Of a stretch of DNA of 64,000 nt, positions 61,150-64,000 are shown piece after piece (position 1 is the stretch's first letter; every line of letters starts with the position of its first letter). A model generated the notes under the pieces. It had not been told where the DNA came from and made no database searches. It was given only the letters and a program-made list of their open reading frames with translations. Origin of the DNA: Taenia hydatigena (taxonomy: Eukaryota > Platyhelminthes > Cestoda > Cyclophyllidea > Taeniidae); the NCBI GenBank assembly GCA_036345935.2, contig JADWOT020001210.1, positions 62,001-126,000 on the forward strand. Direction: 5' to 3'. Position numbers and translations under genes: made by a program.

Positions 61150-63520
61150 TGTTATCTGACTCGAGATGCCAAAAAGGAAGAGTAGGAGGCACTACAGCTC
61201 CTTGATCACGACTTCTGCAATCGTAAAAATCAGATCTGCCATCCGATTCGTCACTTGTCGCTTGTGCCGCGCCGTCCTGATTGAGAGGGGACAATTTGCC
61301 TCAACCAGACGTGGGAGTATTTGCTGGTTTTGTGTGCCGTGTCCACTTCATTCTGAAGAAGGAAAGGAAGTAGGGGAGCCAGAGGAGAGAAAAAGCGATT
61401 AATTGAAGTGGAGCGATTTGGTAGGCGTGTTGGCGGAGGGTGGAGTTGAGATTAAATGAACGGCTGGCTAAACAACAAACGAACAATTAAAGGGTAGAAC
61501 TACCTAATTGGTCGTCTAGAAGGATGAGTTAGGAGGCTAGGGTAAAACAAGTGCGCCTCCTCACTCACATACACTCAAGCACACACACACGCACACGTTT
61601 CTACCTGTTTTGCGCGACGTTAATTAAGGCGACTCCTCAACAGGGCAGAAATGAAAGTGTGCAATGACACATACAAACTTGGACAAACAGACAGATAGGT
61701 GCAGATACATAGGGAAGGAGGGAGAATGTGGTCAAGGGCTGGAAGCTTGCATTCTTACCCATTATTGTAAAACACCAGGTAGAGACATACTCCGCTAAAG
61801 GGAAAAGAATTAGGCAGTGACATAAGGAAGTGAGTTTGGCCAGTTTACAAATCGCAAAGTGGGAGCGATACGCTCACCTTCGCTCTCGAAGAGGTGAGTG
61901 GAGGAAGGGAGGCGGCGTGGTGCAGGACAAAAGAGGGACAGAAGGAAAGAAATCGTAGACAAGATAAAGTTTTGGTCAGATCCAGTATAATCTGTGCAAG
62001 CCTGATCTAGGTTATGAATCTTTGCTTTATTTAATCATGTCATAATCGGGAGTAAGTCCTGTGGCGGGATGACGAGGAACTTACAAAGAGAGCGCTAGCA
62101 GTCGATGAGGTAGGAAGGAAGGGAAGAAGGGAAGGGAAGGGAAGATGAGAGAAGAGTAAGAGGTGCATGGAAGCAAGACGTTCCCGAGTCACTAAAGTAG
62201 AAAAATAAAGATAAGGAACTGAATAGCACGCAGTATTCACTCCCTTTCCAGTTAAGTTAAATAAGTGGAGCACATATGGTGGGAGATAATGGTGGAGAGC
62301 CCATTGAACGTAGGAGGAAGTAAAGGATACCCTCACCGAGGATGCTTTTGAGTGGAGCATGAGGTTGAAGACGTAGACTGGAGAGCTCCTCTACACCCAT
62401 TTCAAAGGCGTCATCATCCTTAATATCTGCAATAAAGAAGGAAAAGACCTCAGATCGCATGGCATGGTGATGTGTTGATTTTAGTAGGCGGGCAAAACTC
62501 AAGCGCTGAAGTTGACTTTAATGGTAACGTGTGAGGCGCCTCTAAGAATGAGGCATACGCGATAGATCAGACAGTCCTGTCTGCCTTCCTTTTCCTATTT
62601 TATGCAAGCCTGTTATAATCCAGCCGAGGTGACTGGTCTGCTCTGTTCCGACCCAGTATAATCTAGTCAGATGTAGTCTAGCCTAGTCTCGCGCACCGTG
62701 CTACAGTGCTTCCAGAGTGAAATATGGGTATTGAGCTGCTTACCTGGTGATTGTAAACGCATGTAGGCGAAAGCTTTCACGTTAGGTTTGGACGATTTGT
62801 TTCCTGTGTCGCCACTGTTCTGCATCTGCACAAGCGACATAAAAAAGGCGCCCGTCAATCAAAGCGATGCATAGAAAGTAAAAAGTAATGAACCAGTTAA
62901 CAAAAGTACCTTTCTATGCAGAAGTCTCAACCGGGGAGCTGCAGTGCCTCCCACTCTTCCCCTTTAGAACTTCGGGTTTAACAACGACGTCGGAGAGGGA
63001 ATGACATAAGCATTACTTAAATCCCCTTGGAAATGAGACAGTCGACAACCAAGTCAGGCAGATACTGTCAGTTAAGGGAATCGATGACCCATCTCGCTAG
63101 GATTGGTACGAATCTAGCGAATGTGAGTTTCTGATGTGTTTCCCAAATTGTTGCCACGCATTATGCAAGGCAATAGCAGTAAATGCATTAGCATGAACAG
63201 TTAGCTAAAAGGGACAAAGGGATGATTGACGCAGAGGTGGAGGGATGAGAAGCCGTCAAAATGAAATGAGTGGGGGTGAGGAAGGGGAGGAGAGGATTGG
63301 AAATAAACTCATGGGATAACTCTACACAGCTCTATGGCGCGACGTTATTTATTATTCTTCTTCTATCCCTAAACTATTCACTCAGGCACTAATCCATCCA
63401 TGTGACTAAGTAAAATGTGAACAAACTCGAACTTATTAATGGTCAACTCAAAGCGGCCGGTCATAGTTTCCCTTTCCCGTGTGATTTACAACGGACATCA
63501 AGTAGGGTAAGGGGTGAGGG
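61150..63520 (+). repeat. Dispersed repeat family E, copy 2
   Basis: Direct repeat of 43850-46000, about 17.3 kb to the right. It shares the ordered blocks listed for copy 1, including ACGCTCACCTTCGCTCTCGA at 61869, GGTTATGAATCTTTGC at 62012, TGACTTTAATGGTAACG at 62514, ATAATCTAGTCAGAT at 62657 and the GATGAGAAGCCG block near 63246 (GATGTGAAGCCG in copy 1). The stretch of about 62690-63200 has no counterpart in copy 1. Small minus- and plus-strand ORFs within it are not shared with copy 1. Confidence 0.8.
61563..61605. repeat. AC-rich microsatellite in repeat E copy 2
   Basis: A run of CA/TACA units including ACACACACACGCACAC. It sits at the same place in the repeat as 44283-44318 in copy 1. 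Confidence 0.72.
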
Positions 63521-64000
63521 TGGTACCAAAATGGATCGTGGACACGAAGAGAGAGAAAGCAAAAGCAGAGGTGGAAAGAGTAAATTATCTGCATAATGCC
63601 ACTGCTAAAAGGGAAGAAAACGGTTTGGGGAGCATATACTATGCTCTTAATCCGTCAAGCAAACTATTCTTCTTGAAAATGCACTGCTTGTTTTACCCTA
63701 GCCGGATTTGCTTTCTTTGTACCATATTCTTGCACATCTGCATCGTTACTATTCCATTCGGAGCCATTCTAGCTCTGGCATGAGCGCGCATACTTCACCC
63801 TACTTTTGCATCTTTTATTACCCTACTCTCTCAGTATTCTTCGCAAATATAGACAATTTACACTTTGGATTTTGTAATGGGAAATGCTGCAAGGACTGGC
63901 AGAATGAAGTAAGTTGCTGAACCTCATTTCTGAGTGATCGCGATTTATGCCCGTAATCTTTCAGCTTTCCTTGCCAAAACAGACATTTTATAATGAAAAG
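63521..64000. other. No gene recognised; right edge of window
   Basis: Two overlapping plus-strand ORFs (63514-63783 and 63708-63920) are unrecognised. Weak G/A-rich similarity to the right end of repeat E copy 1 may continue to about 63600. Confidence 0.4.

Noticed and set aside
61166..61402. 78-codon ORF with cysteines resembling a zinc-binding patch
   Set aside because: It lies within repeat E copy 2, and the homologous place in copy 1 does not keep the frame or the cysteines.

Overview
The window looks like non-coding, repeat-rich chromosomal DNA of an animal. It is moderately AT-rich by eye, has no dense long ORFs, and the few coding traces are split by short GT-AG introns (about 27 to 117 nt). 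It carries animal-type core-histone pseudogenes, tRNA-derived fragments, a satellite-like array and several families of diverged dispersed repeats. I see no bacterial operon, phage, CRISPR or intact rRNA/tRNA gene. The short introns and lysine/arginine-rich H2B tail would fit a flatworm or another lophotrochozoan, but this is a weak inference.

Layout. 1-16.9 kb is mostly featureless; it holds two clusters of a 64-bp tandem repeat (2495-2606 and 3301-3420) and a tRNA-Arg-like relic (9473-9543). At 16.9-17.55 kb, minus strand, two coding-like exons join in frame but contain a stop. At 22.2 kb the 64-bp repeat reappears in three units. At 22.5-23.0 kb and 27.5-28.0 kb a repeat of about 0.5 kb (family C) lies in inverted orientation. 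An open segment with good splice signals is at 29.76-30.06 kb, followed by two tRNA-Arg-like relics (30.6 and 31.9 kb). At 34.1-35.4 kb lie a broken histone H2B (plus) and a broken H2A (minus), facing each other.

From 38.4 kb on, large repeats dominate. Family D (about 2.5 kb, of decayed coding origin) has a minus copy at 38.4-40.9 kb and a plus copy at 52.4-55.1 kb. A six-unit array with a period of about 178 bp sits at 42.4-43.5 kb. Family E (more than 2 kb) has direct copies at 43.85-46.0 kb and 61.15-63.5 kb, plus a third partial copy at 46.6-47.0 kb. Between the D copies is the best protein-coding candidate: an RNA-recognition-motif (RRM) gene on the plus strand (47.8-49.3 kb). Its exons join across three introns in a single frame and rebuild a full RRM fold.

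No genes here can be shown to work together. The main story is one probable small RRM gene within ageing repeats, histone and other pseudogenes, and repeat pairs placed so that recombination between them could invert or delete the segment. All alignments were made by eye; percent identities and exact ends were not computed.
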